The notes under the pieces are model-generated. The model worked only from the letters and a program-made list of their open reading frames with translations, did not search any database and was not told the origin of the DNA. DNA of 64,000 bases from Alphaproteobacteria bacterium (GTDB lineage: Bacteria; Pseudomonadota; Alphaproteobacteria; Rhodobacterales; Rhodobacteraceae), in contig JAUHVR010000016.1 in NCBI GenBank assembly GCA_030424865.1, positions 62,001 to 126,000 on the forward strand. The letters run 5' to 3'. The position numbers and the translations under genes are program-made. Below are positions 18,391 to 27,071 of the stretch, piece by piece (position 1 is the stretch's first letter; each line of letters opens with the position of its first letter).

Positions 18391-18749
18391 GGCATGTCCA
18401 ACGTCGTGACCAGCGAGGTGATCAACCCATCCTTCAGGTGGAACACATTCGACCCGCTGCCCGAGCCGCCGGGAATGGCCTGCGAATAGCAGGTCCAGCG
18501 CACGGTGACTGTTTCGCCCGAGACCTCGACCGCACCCAGGTTGATGACCGAGTCATCAAAGGCCTCGGTCCGGCTGCCGTCAAAGGCAGCGATGATCGCC
18601 TCGCGGCCCTTGTGGGGCGCATCCTGCCCTGAAAACGGCTCATCATAGGTGGCGTCTTGGGCAAACATCGTGGCCAGCTTGTCCAGCCCATGGGGCCCGG
18701 CTTGCATTGCGAGGAAAAAATTGGTGATCTCTAAGGGCATTGTGTTCAT
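18387..18749 (-). CDS. NTF2/SnoaL-like protein
   Basis: A 120-residue single NTF2-like domain (conical alpha+beta fold; LATMFAQDATYDEPFSG and VTVRWTCYSQAI are characteristic). The ATG giving MNTMPLEITNFF is selected because it fits the fold and leaves 15 bp to the divergent LuxR-type gene. Such domains bind small hydrophobic ligands or are enzymes. Elsewhere in the window (29293-30276) an NTF2-like domain is fused to a LuxR-type HTH, so this protein may be a ligand-sensing partner of its divergent neighbour. Confidence 0.75.
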   Translation of the reverse strand: MNTMPLEITNFFLAMQAGPHGLDKLATMFAQDATYDEPFSGQDAPHKGREAIIAAFDGSRTEAFDDSVINLGAVEVSGETVTVRWTCYSQAIPGGSGSGSNVFHLKDGLITSLVTTLDMP

Positions 18750-18764
18750 GGAACGGACCTTCCG

Positions 18765-19157
18765 ATGGCAATTGATGAAACGGTTCTTGGGGCGTTGAAA
18801 GAGGCCGTGACGGCGATTGACCGGGATGCGCCGCGTCCGGTGCCGGTGACCCTGCTGGAGCCGCTGATCGGGGTCGCGCGGCCCGGCCTGCATCTCCATC
18901 TGGATCTGGATGCCAGCGCCACCATCGGCGCACCGCTGGTCACGGTCATGGATCGGGGGCAGCCTGCCGATCTGCTGAAACCGCTCACCAAGCGCCAGAG
19001 ACAGGTGGCCGAACTGATCATCGAGGGGCTCTCCAATCGAGACATTGCAGACCGGCTGGGCATCTCGCTCGGCACGGTCAAGGACCATGTGCACGCGGTG
19101 CTGGACCGGCTGAACCTGCCTTCGCGGACAGCCCTGATCGCAGCGGCGCGGCGCTAG
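18765..19157 (+). CDS. LuxR-type helix-turn-helix regulator
   Basis: A 130-residue protein whose C-terminal 65 residues are a GerE/LuxR HTH: PLTKRQRQVAELIIEGLSNRD begins it and LGISLGTVKDHVHAVLDRL is the recognition helix. The N-terminal 60 residues match no sensing domain I recognise, and there is no receiver Asp. It is divergent from the NTF2-like gene, with only 15 bp between start codons, so any promoters must overlap the coding sequences. Confidence 0.85.
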   Translation: MAIDETVLGALKEAVTAIDRDAPRPVPVTLLEPLIGVARPGLHLHLDLDASATIGAPLVTVMDRGQPADLLKPLTKRQRQVAELIIEGLSNRDIADRLGISLGTVKDHVHAVLDRLNLPSRTALIAAARR

Positions 19158-19190
19158 GGTCAATCTACAATTGCGGTGATCCCCGAACAA

Positions 19191-19221
19191 TCCATCCAAG
19201 GATGGAGGTTTGCCCGTTTTT
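19191..19221. terminator. Possible terminator after the LuxR-type gene
   Basis: TCCATCC (19191-19197) pairs with GGATGGA (19200-19206) around two bases, and a run of five T lies at 19217-19221. The stem is short and the T-run is 10 nt away, so this is a weak call. Confidence 0.4.
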
Positions 19222-19229
19222 CGCAGGGA

Positions 19230-19787
19230 TCACGCGGGCGTGATCACCCCTGCCTCGGTCACGATCATATCCAGTGGCTGATCGGTTGGCTCCAGCGGCA
19301 GGTCCTGAGCCTCTTGCGCGGCATAGGCAAAACCGATGGCCAGTGTCGGACGTTTGGCGCGCAAAAGTTCGAGCGTCCGGTCATAAAACCCGCCGCCGTA
19401 GCCAAGACGCCCGCCCGCGCGGGAAAAGGCGACAAGGGGCACGATCACGATTTCGGGGTCGAAATAGTCCTGGGTGGCGGGCACCTGCGCACCGAACGGG
19501 CCTTCGACCATCTGGCAATCGGGTTCCCACCGGCTGAACCGCAGCGGTTGGCCCGCCGCCTGAATCACCGGAACCCCCACCGGACCATAGGCCGAGGCCT
19601 CGGCCATGGCGGGCAGCGGGTCGATCTCGGTCCGGATCGGCATGTAGGCGGACAGGGGCACGCCGCGATGGCCGGCCAGCACCTCGGACAGGATGCCCGC
19701 GCCGGTGCCGGGGTCAGCGGCATGGGCGGCTTTGCGCCGGGCAAAGGCGGCCTTGCGCGCCGCCGCTTTCATCTCGTCCAACGTCAT
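19230..19787 (-). CDS. 5-formyltetrahydrofolate cyclo-ligase
   Basis: A 185-residue ATP-dependent enzyme converting 5-formyl-THF to 5,10-methenyl-THF. The basic N-terminal KAAARKAAFARRKA segment and the C-terminal GYGGGFYDRTLELL motif (about residues 130-145) are diagnostic. The start overlaps the mgtE stop by 4 bp, so it is translated from an mgtE transcript. No 6S RNA is evident next to it, unlike the ssrS-ygfA arrangement of enterobacteria. Confidence 0.9.
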   Translation of the reverse strand: MTLDEMKAAARKAAFARRKAAHAADPGTGAGILSEVLAGHRGVPLSAYMPIRTEIDPLPAMAEASAYGPVGVPVIQAAGQPLRFSRWEPDCQMVEGPFGAQVPATQDYFDPEIVIVPLVAFSRAGGRLGYGGGFYDRTLELLRAKRPTLAIGFAYAAQEAQDLPLEPTDQPLDMIVTEAGVITPA

Positions 19788-21184
19788 AGCAGCACCAACA
19801 CCGCAAGCCCCAGAAAGGCAAAGAAACCAACAACATCCGTGACAGTGGTCACAAAGGCCCCCGAGGCCAGCGCCGGGTCCACACCGGTCTTTTCCAACAG
19901 AACCGGGATCACCGTGCCCGCCAGCCCCGCGACAACAAGGTTCACCACCATGGCCGCAGCGATCACATAGCCAAGGTCGAAATTGCCGAACCAGACAAAA
20001 CCGACGATCCCCATGATCACAGCGAAGGCCAGCCCGTTGATCAGCCCCACCAGCACCTCGCGCCGGATCACGCGCCAGACGTTGGCGCCGGTCAGGTCCT
20101 TGGTCGCCAGCGCACGCACCGCCACCGTCAGCGACTGCGTCCCCGCATTGCCCCCCATCGAGGCCACGATGGGCATCAGCACCGCCAAAGCCACCACAGC
20201 CGCAATCGCCTCGTCAAACTGGGCGATCACCAGCGAGGCGAGGATCGAGGTCACAAGGTTCACCGCCAGCCAGGGAAAGCGCTGTTTTGTCGTCTCCAAG
20301 ACCGTGTCCGACAGCGAGCTTTCCTCGCCCACACCGGCCAGACGAAGGATGTCTTCTTCGTGTTCTTCGTCCAGAACGGCCATGGCGTCGTCGATGGTGA
20401 TCACCCCGATCAGACGCTCGTTTTCATCCACCACGGGGGCCGAGATCAGGTGATACTGGTTAAAGGCATAGGCGACATCGCCCTCTTCGCGGTTCACGGG
20501 GATCACCTCAAAGACGTCCTCGACCAGCGATTTCAGCAAGACCTCGCGGCGCGATCCCATCAGACGACCCAGCGTGACGTTGCCGATCGGGCGCAGGCGC
20601 GGGTCGACCAGAACGATGTGATAGAACTGCTTGGGCAGGTCATCCCGGTCGCGCAGATAATCAATCGCCTCACCCACATTCCAGTGCTCGGGCGCCATCA
20701 CAACTTCGCGTTGCATCAGGCGACCGGCGGAGTATTCAGGATAGGTCAGCGACTGCTGGACGGCGACCCTGTCGCTGTCTTCGAGCGCGTCGAGAATCGC
20801 CTCTTGCTGCTCTTCCTCCAGATCCTCGACAAGGTCGACAACATCGTCGCTGTCCAGCTCGCGGACCGCTTCGGCCAGAACGTCGGGACGCAAAAGGCCG
20901 ATGACCTCTTCGCGAATGCCCTCTTCCAGTTCCGACAGGATCTCGCCATCGAATTCCTGGCCATAGAGCCTGATCAGACGCATTCGGTCAAAGGCGTTGA
21001 TCTGTTCCAGAACGTCGGCGATGTCCGCCGCGTGCAGCGGCTCCATGAGGGCGATCAGTTGATCGCGATCGTCGACATCGACCGCATAAAGCATCTGCGC
21101 GATGGCCTTGCGGTCCAACGCATAGGCGTCGTCCTCTTCCAGCGCTTCCGGATCATCGACATGTGTCTGAGGTTCATCAACCAT
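19784..21184 (-). CDS. mgtE: Magnesium transporter MgtE
   Basis: A 466-residue Mg2+ channel/transporter. The cytosolic N-domain (about 25-135) is acidic helical repeats; two CBS domains follow (about 140-265), including the acidic DEEHEEDILRLAG linker; five C-terminal membrane segments (about 290-466) include SMGGNAGTQSLTVAVRALA, the conserved pore region. Length and order are normal. It heads a two-gene unit with 5-formyl-THF cyclo-ligase. Confidence 0.95.
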   Translation of the reverse strand: MVDEPQTHVDDPEALEEDDAYALDRKAIAQMLYAVDVDDRDQLIALMEPLHAADIADVLEQINAFDRMRLIRLYGQEFDGEILSELEEGIREEVIGLLRPDVLAEAVRELDSDDVVDLVEDLEEEQQEAILDALEDSDRVAVQQSLTYPEYSAGRLMQREVVMAPEHWNVGEAIDYLRDRDDLPKQFYHIVLVDPRLRPIGNVTLGRLMGSRREVLLKSLVEDVFEVIPVNREEGDVAYAFNQYHLISAPVVDENERLIGVITIDDAMAVLDEEHEEDILRLAGVGEESSLSDTVLETTKQRFPWLAVNLVTSILASLVIAQFDEAIAAVVALAVLMPIVASMGGNAGTQSLTVAVRALATKDLTGANVWRVIRREVLVGLINGLAFAVIMGIVGFVWFGNFDLGYVIAAAMVVNLVVAGLAGTVIPVLLEKTGVDPALASGAFVTTVTDVVGFFAFLGLAVLVLL

Positions 21185-21308
21185 GGCCCTGCCCCGCGAC
21201 TGCTTTTTCCGCGACCATATGGGATTGTCGCAGCCAGCGACAGGGGGCGGGACAATTTACCTTTCTGCGGCGCGGCGCTAGGCTTGGGTCACGATGAAGG
21301 AGACAGCA

Positions 21309-22592
21309 ATGACGCAAGTTCTGTGCGGCCAGGTCCTGGCCTTTGAGGGATCCCCCTTTGACGGGGACCCGACCGAGGCCGCGCGTCTGCACGAGGCCGT
21401 GGCGCTGGACGGCGGCAAGATCACTGGTGTCGGGACGCGCGCGCAAATGCTAGAGCTCGCGCCGGATGCGCAGGTCACCGATTATGGCAACCGGCTGATC
21501 ATGGCGGGCTTTGTCGACGCCCATGTTCACTACCCGCAGACAGCGATCATCGCGAGCTGGGGCAAACGGCTGCTGGACTGGTTGAACAGCTACACCTTCC
21601 CCGAAGAGATGAAGTTCGGCGACCCTGACTATGCCGGGATGATTGCCGAGCGCTACCTCGATCTGGTGTTGGCCAACGGCACCACCTCGGTCTGTTCCTA
21701 CTGCACGGTGCATGCCCAAAGCGTGGACGCCTTCATGAGCGCAGCGCAGGGGCGCGGGATGCGGGCAGTGGCGGGAAAATCGACGATGAACCGCAATGCG
21801 CCCGAGGGGCTGTGTGACACCGTGGCCTCGGCCCAGGCGGACAATCAGGCGCTGATTGACCGCTGGCACGGGGTCGACCGGCTGTCCTACGCGATCACGC
21901 CGCGGTTTTCCCCGACCTCGACGCCCGAACAGCTAGAGATGCTGGGCGCGCTGTGGGCCGCAAACCCGACCTGCCTGATGCAGACACATCTGAGCGAACA
22001 AACGGATGAGGTCGCCTGGGTCAAATCGCTTTTCCCCGAGGCGCGCGATTACTTGGACACCTACGAGGCCTATGGCCTCTTGGGACCCGGCGCGGTGTAT
22101 GGGCACGCGATCTATCTGGAACCGCGTGAGAGGGATCGGTTGAAAGAGGTCGACGCCAGCCTTGTGCATTGTCCCACCTCGAACACCTTCATCGGCTCGG
22201 GGCTTTTTGACATGGCCGGACTGATGGCCGAAGGACAGCGCATTGGGCTGGCCACCGACACCGGCGGCGGGTCGTCGTTTTCGATGCTCCGGACCATGGC
22301 GGCGGCTTATGAGATCGGACAGCTGAAGGGCACTCCGCTGCACGCCGCACAGCTTTTGTGGCTGGCAACGGTAGGGTCTGCGCAGAGCCTGCGGATGGAC
22401 GACAAGATCGGCAACCTGGCCCCGGGCATGGAGGCCGACATCGTGGTGCTTGATCTGCACGCCACTCCCGCAATTGCACAACGGGCCGAGCGCGCCTCGG
22501 ACCTGTGGGAGGCCGTCTTTCCAACGATCATGATGGGTGACGACCGGTCCGTGCATGCGGTCTGGGTCAACGGGGCGCTTGCGACGGGCTAG
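21309..22592 (+). CDS. guaD: Guanine deaminase
   Basis: A 427-residue zinc amidohydrolase converting guanine to xanthine. Metal ligands are visible in FVDAHVHYPQ, the His of TYEAYGLLGPGAVYGHAIYL and the Asp of ATDTGGGSSFSM; the MQTHLSEQTDEV segment carries another His. The start MTQVLCGQ is chosen for the AAGGAG 9 nt before it. It lies 12 bp from the convergent CAP gene and close to an 8-oxoguanine deaminase, so purine salvage or degradation is clustered here. Confidence 0.92.
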   Translation: MTQVLCGQVLAFEGSPFDGDPTEAARLHEAVALDGGKITGVGTRAQMLELAPDAQVTDYGNRLIMAGFVDAHVHYPQTAIIASWGKRLLDWLNSYTFPEEMKFGDPDYAGMIAERYLDLVLANGTTSVCSYCTVHAQSVDAFMSAAQGRGMRAVAGKSTMNRNAPEGLCDTVASAQADNQALIDRWHGVDRLSYAITPRFSPTSTPEQLEMLGALWAANPTCLMQTHLSEQTDEVAWVKSLFPEARDYLDTYEAYGLLGPGAVYGHAIYLEPRERDRLKEVDASLVHCPTSNTFIGSGLFDMAGLMAEGQRIGLATDTGGGSSFSMLRTMAAAYEIGQLKGTPLHAAQLLWLATVGSAQSLRMDDKIGNLAPGMEADIVVLDLHATPAIAQRAERASDLWEAVFPTIMMGDDRSVHAVWVNGALATG

Positions 22593-22604
22593 GCCCGGCG
22601 GGCC

Positions 22605-23075
22605 CTAGCAGCCGTCCTGCCCCAGCACCATCACCCAATGGTTGCCATCGCCATGGTAGACGCCCATCTGGGTCGCCTGCCCGGCCAGAATGTTTGCGCG
22701 GTGCCCGGGGGACGTCATCCAACTGTCGATCACCTCGATCAGCCCGGGGTGACCCTGCGCGATGTTTTCGGCGATGAAACACCAGCCATAGCCCTGCCGT
22801 GTGGCACGGTCCCCGACCGAGGTACCGCCGGTTCCACCGTGGCCAAAGAAGCGGTTGGCAATCATGTCCTCGGCATGGTCCCGGGCCGCGCGTGCCAGCG
22901 CCAGATCGGCGGTAACGGCACCCAGCCCTGCCTCGGCGCGGTAGCGGTTTACCGGACCGAGGGCGGCCAAGCTCACGTCGCCTGTGCCTTGGGTGGAAAC
23001 AGGTTGATTGATCACGGTACGCTCCGAACAGGCGGCCAGAAGGGCCAGAAAAACAAGGGCTATCAGGCGGGTCAT
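22605..23075 (-). CDS. CAP/SCP-domain lipoprotein
   Basis: A 156-residue protein with a lipoprotein signal peptide; the lipobox LAAC puts the lipidated Cys at residue 16. The rest is a CAP/SCP (PR-1-like) domain with LARAARDHAEDMIANRFFGHGG and a C-terminal GNHWVMVLGQDGC. Bacterial CAP proteins are surface or periplasmic and mostly uncharacterised. It is only 9 bp downstream of the 8-oxoguanine deaminase gene. Confidence 0.88.
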   Translation of the reverse strand: MTRLIALVFLALLAACSERTVINQPVSTQGTGDVSLAALGPVNRYRAEAGLGAVTADLALARAARDHAEDMIANRFFGHGGTGGTSVGDRATRQGYGWCFIAENIAQGHPGLIEVIDSWMTSPGHRANILAGQATQMGVYHGDGNHWVMVLGQDGC

Positions 23076-23084
23076 GGTGCCTGC

Positions 23085-24422
23085 CTAGAGACCCGCAAGC
23101 GCCCTCGCAAGCTGGTTCTGGCGTTCGATCACTTTCGGCAGATCGACGCCGGTGATCTGGCCGTCGCGCACAACCTCACGGCCCTCGACAAACAGATGCC
23201 GAACCTGCATCGGCCCCGCTAGCAACAGCGCCACCGGATCCCAACTGCCCGCCGCCTCGATCCCGCGCATGTCCCACAGTGCCAGATCGGCGCGTTTGCC
23301 GACCGCGATCTGACCACAGTCGTCGCGGCCCAGCACCTGCGCCCCGCCGCGCGTCGCAACTTCAAGCGCCTCGCGCGCGCTCATGGCGTCGGCCCCGCGC
23401 GTCACACGTTGCAAAAGCATTGCCTGACGGGCCTCGGCCACCAGATTTCCGACGTCATTGCTGGCCGAGCCGTCGACCCCCAGCCCCACCGGCACCCCTG
23501 CATCCCGCATCTTGCGAACCGGAGCAATCCCGCTGCCCAACCGGCAGTTCGAGCAGGGGCAATGCGCAACCCCGGTCTGGGTGCGGGCAAAGAGATCGAT
23601 TTCCTGCCCATCCAGTTTCACACAATGCGCGTGCCAGACATCGTCACCGGTCCAGCCCAGATCCTCGGCATACTGCCCCGGACGGCAGCCGAACTGTTCA
23701 AGGCTATAGGCCACATCCTCGTCATTCTCGGCCAGATGGGTGTGCAGCATCACTCCCTTGTCACGCGCCAAAAGCGCGGCATCGCGCATCAGGCCCCGGC
23801 TGACCGAGAAAGGCGAACAGGGGGCCACACCGACACGTACCATGGCGCCGGGATTGGGGTCATGGAAGGCGTCGATCACGCGGATGCAGTCGTTCAGGAT
23901 CGCGGCTTCATCCTCGACCAGGCTGTCGGGCGGCAAACCGCCGTCGCTTTCTCCGATGCTCATCGCGCCGCGTGTGGGGTGAAAGCGCAGCCCGATCCGG
24001 TTTGCGGCTTCGATCGTGTCCTCAAGTCGCGCGCCGTTTGGATAGAGATACAGATGGTCCGAAGTCAGCGTGCAGCCGGACAGCGCCAGCTCAGCAAGGC
24101 CGACCAGGGCCGAGGTCTGCATCTCGTCCGGACCAAAGCGCGACCAGATCGGATACAGGGTCTGCAACCATCCAAAGAGCAAGGCATCCTGCGCGCCGGG
24201 CACGGCGCGGGTCAGCGTCTGATAAAGGTGATGATGCGTGTTCACCAAGCCCGGCGTCACAAGACAATGGTCGGCCAGAACCACGTCACCCGATGTGGCA
24301 AGCCCCTCGCCAATCCGGGCAATGACACCGTCGCGCAGCAACACGTCGGCCCCGGACAGTTCGCGTCGACTGTCGTCCATCGTCACGATGGCCCGGGCGT
24401 TCTTGATCAGGATTTCAGTCAC
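23085..24422 (-). CDS. 8-oxoguanine deaminase
   Basis: A 445-residue amidohydrolase of the cytosine-deaminase-like group. Metal and substrate motifs include LVNTHHHLYQTLTRA (about 59-73), HTHLAENDEDV, HCPCSNCRLGSGIAPV and GLGVDGSASND. The SNCRLGSG segment and length match characterised 8-oxoguanine deaminases (Pa0142 type), which convert oxidised guanine to uric acid; atrazine/hydroxyatrazine hydrolase relatives are the main alternative. It probably drives the CAP lipoprotein gene and faces guaD across it. Confidence 0.85.
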   Translation of the reverse strand: MTEILIKNARAIVTMDDSRRELSGADVLLRDGVIARIGEGLATSGDVVLADHCLVTPGLVNTHHHLYQTLTRAVPGAQDALLFGWLQTLYPIWSRFGPDEMQTSALVGLAELALSGCTLTSDHLYLYPNGARLEDTIEAANRIGLRFHPTRGAMSIGESDGGLPPDSLVEDEAAILNDCIRVIDAFHDPNPGAMVRVGVAPCSPFSVSRGLMRDAALLARDKGVMLHTHLAENDEDVAYSLEQFGCRPGQYAEDLGWTGDDVWHAHCVKLDGQEIDLFARTQTGVAHCPCSNCRLGSGIAPVRKMRDAGVPVGLGVDGSASNDVGNLVAEARQAMLLQRVTRGADAMSAREALEVATRGGAQVLGRDDCGQIAVGKRADLALWDMRGIEAAGSWDPVALLLAGPMQVRHLFVEGREVVRDGQITGVDLPKVIERQNQLARALAGL

Positions 24423-24550
24423 GATGGCGCCTCCACATGGGTCATGTCAGGCGCTTTTCGGTGCAATGCCAAGGACGACGCGACAGAAAAGGCGCAAAGG
24501 ACTCGCGTCGTGCTGAATTCCATAGCACGCCGGGACCTGCGCGCCAAACC

Positions 24551-25354
24551 CTAGCTTTGGTTCAGCAATTCAAGCGCCAAAGCGTGGATCCGCGGGTTTG
24601 CCGCGGCAAGCGCCGTTCCGCCATTGTGCGCCGGATTGCCCTGCCAGTCGGTCACGATGCCGCCTGCGGCCTCGATCACCGCAATCGGCGCCTGAATGTC
24701 ATAGGCGTTCAGCCCCGCCTCGATCACCAGATCGATCTGCCCTGCGGCCAGCAGGGCATAGGCGTAGCAGTCCATGCCATAGCGCGTCAGTTTGCACTGG
24801 GCAGCCACGCGTTCGAAACCCGCGCGATCCTCTGATGTGCCAACCTCGGGGAACGTCGTGAAGATCACCGCCTCGTCCAGACTGTCCGTCTGTCGGGTTA
24901 CGGCTGCCGCATCCTTGCCGGGACCGGTCCAGCGCGCCGCGCCAAAGCCACCCCAGAACCGCTCTCGCGTGTAGGGCTGGTCGATAACCCCGAATTTCGG
25001 GCCCGTCTCGTCCCCCACGGCGATCAGGACGCCCCATGTGGGCGTGCCAGAGATGAAACCACGCGTCCCATCAATGGGATCGAGCACCCAGGTCAGGCCC
25101 GAGGCACTGGGTTTGTTTTCAAATTCTTCGCCCAGGATGCCGTCGTCGGGGCGCTCTGTGGCCAATATGGCGCGCATCGCCTCTTCGCCAGCGCGGTCTG
25201 CGACGGTCACCGGGTCAAACCCGCCATCAAGCTTGTTCTCGGCCTGCAGATCGGTCGCCCGGAAATGCGGCAGGATCGCCGCGCCTGCTGCATCTGCCAA
25301 AGCAAAAGCCACGCGTTTCAGCGTGGCTTGCGTCTGAAATTCGTCGTGCTGCAT
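24551..25354 (-). CDS. hisN: Inositol-monophosphatase-family phosphatase (histidinol-phosphatase type)
   Basis: A 267-residue Mg2+-dependent phosphatase. Motifs: GEEFENK for metal site 1, WVLDPIDGTRGF (about 84-95) for metal sites 1 and 2, and NAYDIQAPIAVIEAAGG at the C-terminus. DPIDGTRGF together with GTPTWG and the GMDCYAYALLAAGQIDLV block is typical of the HisN branch that completes histidine synthesis in actinobacteria and alphaproteobacteria; an inositol phosphatase is the alternative. Single gene, 58 bp downstream of the XRE gene. Confidence 0.8.
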   Translation of the reverse strand: MQHDEFQTQATLKRVAFALADAAGAAILPHFRATDLQAENKLDGGFDPVTVADRAGEEAMRAILATERPDDGILGEEFENKPSASGLTWVLDPIDGTRGFISGTPTWGVLIAVGDETGPKFGVIDQPYTRERFWGGFGAARWTGPGKDAAAVTRQTDSLDEAVIFTTFPEVGTSEDRAGFERVAAQCKLTRYGMDCYAYALLAAGQIDLVIEAGLNAYDIQAPIAVIEAAGGIVTDWQGNPAHNGGTALAAANPRIHALALELLNQS

Positions 25355-25412
25355 GACCCCTCCTGCGAATACTGCGCGTTCTGCGCAGGGCTACCGCAGA
25401 CCGGGTTTGGCC

Positions 25413-25784
25413 TCAAGCCACGTCGGACAGGACACGGGCCAGTTCGAACAGGCGCTTGCGCTGGTTTTCCGGGATCGCATAGTACGACCGGACCAGATCC
25501 AGGGCTTCCTTGTCGCCCATCAGATCCGCGGGCACAGCCTCTGAGCCGCCATCCGCAGATTGATTGGTTTCAAGTCCCTCAAAGAAGAAACTGACCGGCA
25601 CGTCCAGGGCATCGGCGATGTCCCACAAGCGCGAGGCGCTGACGCGGTTTGCACCGGTTTCGTATTTCTGGATCTGCTGGAATTTGATACCAACACGCTC
25701 TGCAAGCTGTTGCTGGGTCATGCCAACCAACCACCTACGGTGGCGGATACGCTTGCCCACATGCACATCAACAGGGTGCGTCAT
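25413..25784 (-). CDS. XRE-family HTH regulator
   Basis: A 123-residue protein with a classic HTH_3 domain at about residues 12-66 (RRWLVGMTQQQLAERVGIKFQQIQKYETG) and a C-terminal segment with IPENQRKRLFELARVLSD. This layout is common in alphaproteobacteria (relatives of SinR-like and rhizobial regulators) and controls diverse functions. Its 305-bp upstream region has several inverted repeats that may be its own operator. Confidence 0.9.
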   Translation of the reverse strand: MTHPVDVHVGKRIRHRRWLVGMTQQQLAERVGIKFQQIQKYETGANRVSASRLWDIADALDVPVSFFFEGLETNQSADGGSEAVPADLMGDKEALDLVRSYYAIPENQRKRLFELARVLSDVA

Positions 25785-26089
25785 GAACTGATGTTCCTTC
25801 GTCTACAAGTTGTCGTCTCAAGACCGGACACCACACAAAGATGCCGTTTTTGACCCGGTCCCACTGTAGCAAATGCGCACCCCAACACCTACTCATGCGA
25901 GTATATCGAAAGGGCGATATGAGGCAAGAAATTTGCATCAAATTGGATGAACAGGGTAAATGCCCTGCAATCCCGACGCGAGAAGTTGCCAGAACCGCAA
26001 CAGTTTGCCTCAGGGGGTGGTCATTGTTAACATCTTGACCAAATTGCGCTTTTTCCATTTATCTCGGCTCAGACCAGTCGGAGACCGCC
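25785..26089. promoter_or_regulatory. Divergent control region of the XRE and quinone oxidoreductase genes
   Basis: This 305-bp gap has no convincing gene and is clearly less GC-rich than its surroundings. It contains a perfect dyad ATATCG-N6-CGATAT (25903-25920) adjoining CTC-ATGC-GAG (25892-25901), a candidate operator for the XRE regulator. For the plus-strand gene, TTGACC (26035-26040) and TTTATC (26058-26063) with a 17-bp spacer are a plausible promoter. Confidence 0.5.
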
Positions 26090-27055
26090 ATGCTTGCCTA
26101 TCAAATGACCGCATTCGACACGCCACCTTCGCTGGTGAGCTGCGATGTGCCAAGCCCCAAAACCGGAGAAATTCTAGTAAAAATCGATTCTTGCGGGTTG
26201 AACTTTGCTGATCTCCTGATGGCCAAGGGCACCTACCAGGATACGCCCGAGCCTCCGTTCATCCTGGGCATGGAAGTGGCCGGCACGGTCGAGGCCCTGG
26301 GCGATGACGTCACAAATCTGCAAGTGGGACAGCGGGTTGCGGTCTTTGGCGGTCAGGGAGGCCTGGCCGAGTACGGTTGTTTCCCGGCAGAGCGGGCGGT
26401 TGTGCTGCCTGACGCAATGAGCATGACCGACGCCGCGGCCTTTCAGATCGCCTATGGGACGAGTCACGTCGCGCTGGAGCATCGCGCGCAGATGCGGCCG
26501 GGCGAAACCTTGCTGGTGCTGGGCGCGGCGGGCGGTGTTGGCCTGACTGCGGTCGAGATCGGCAAACTCATGGGGGCCACGGTGGTCGCCTGCGCGCGCG
26601 GCGTCGACAAGCTGGCCGCGGCCAAAGCCGCCGGGGCCGATCACCTGATCGACGCCACCTCTGATGACATCCGCGAGGTCATGAAATCGCTGGGCGGCGC
26701 CGATGTGGTCTATGATCCTGTGGGCGGCGACCAGTTCACCGCCGCCTTCCGGTCCTGCAAACCCGAAGCGCGGCTTTTGCCCATCGGCTTTGCCAGCGGC
26801 GACGTTCCGCAGATCAAGTCGAACCACCTGCTGGTCAAGAACCTGACAGTTCTGGGTGTCTACTGGGGCGGCTACCTGAAGTTCCGCCCCGAGGTCATCA
26901 CCGACAGCTTGAACACGCTGATCGGCTGGTATCTCGAAGGCCGGCTGAAGCCGCATGTCAGCCATGTCCTGCCCCTGGATCAGGCGGCCGAGGGCATGGA
27001 CCTGATGCGCACCCGCAAATCCACGGGCAAGGTGGTGATCAAGGTCGCCCAATAA
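26090..27055 (+). CDS. NADPH:quinone oxidoreductase (zinc-independent MDR family)
   Basis: A 321-residue medium-chain reductase. The N-terminal GroES-like domain (about 25-120) is followed by a Rossmann domain with the NADPH motif LVLGAAGGVGLTAVEIGK at about 143-160. It lacks the structural zinc Cys cluster. Family members reduce quinones or activated alkenes. A -35/-10 pair lies about 30 nt upstream. The gene is convergent with the following LysR gene. Confidence 0.88.
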   Translation: MLAYQMTAFDTPPSLVSCDVPSPKTGEILVKIDSCGLNFADLLMAKGTYQDTPEPPFILGMEVAGTVEALGDDVTNLQVGQRVAVFGGQGGLAEYGCFPAERAVVLPDAMSMTDAAAFQIAYGTSHVALEHRAQMRPGETLLVLGAAGGVGLTAVEIGKLMGATVVACARGVDKLAAAKAAGADHLIDATSDDIREVMKSLGGADVVYDPVGGDQFTAAFRSCKPEARLLPIGFASGDVPQIKSNHLLVKNLTVLGVYWGGYLKFRPEVITDSLNTLIGWYLEGRLKPHVSHVLPLDQAAEGMDLMRTRKSTGKVVIKVAQ

Positions 27056-27071
27056 GGGCGACGCCGTTGGT

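Noticed and set aside
19158-19229. 6S RNA beside the 5-formyl-THF cyclo-ligase
   Set aside because: The gap downstream is only 72 bp and the upstream side overlaps mgtE, so there is no room for a 6S RNA.
25841-26038. 65-residue plus-strand frame in the XRE/quinone oxidoreductase gap
   Set aside because: No ribosome binding site, Cys-rich unnatural composition, and it runs through candidate regulatory dyads.
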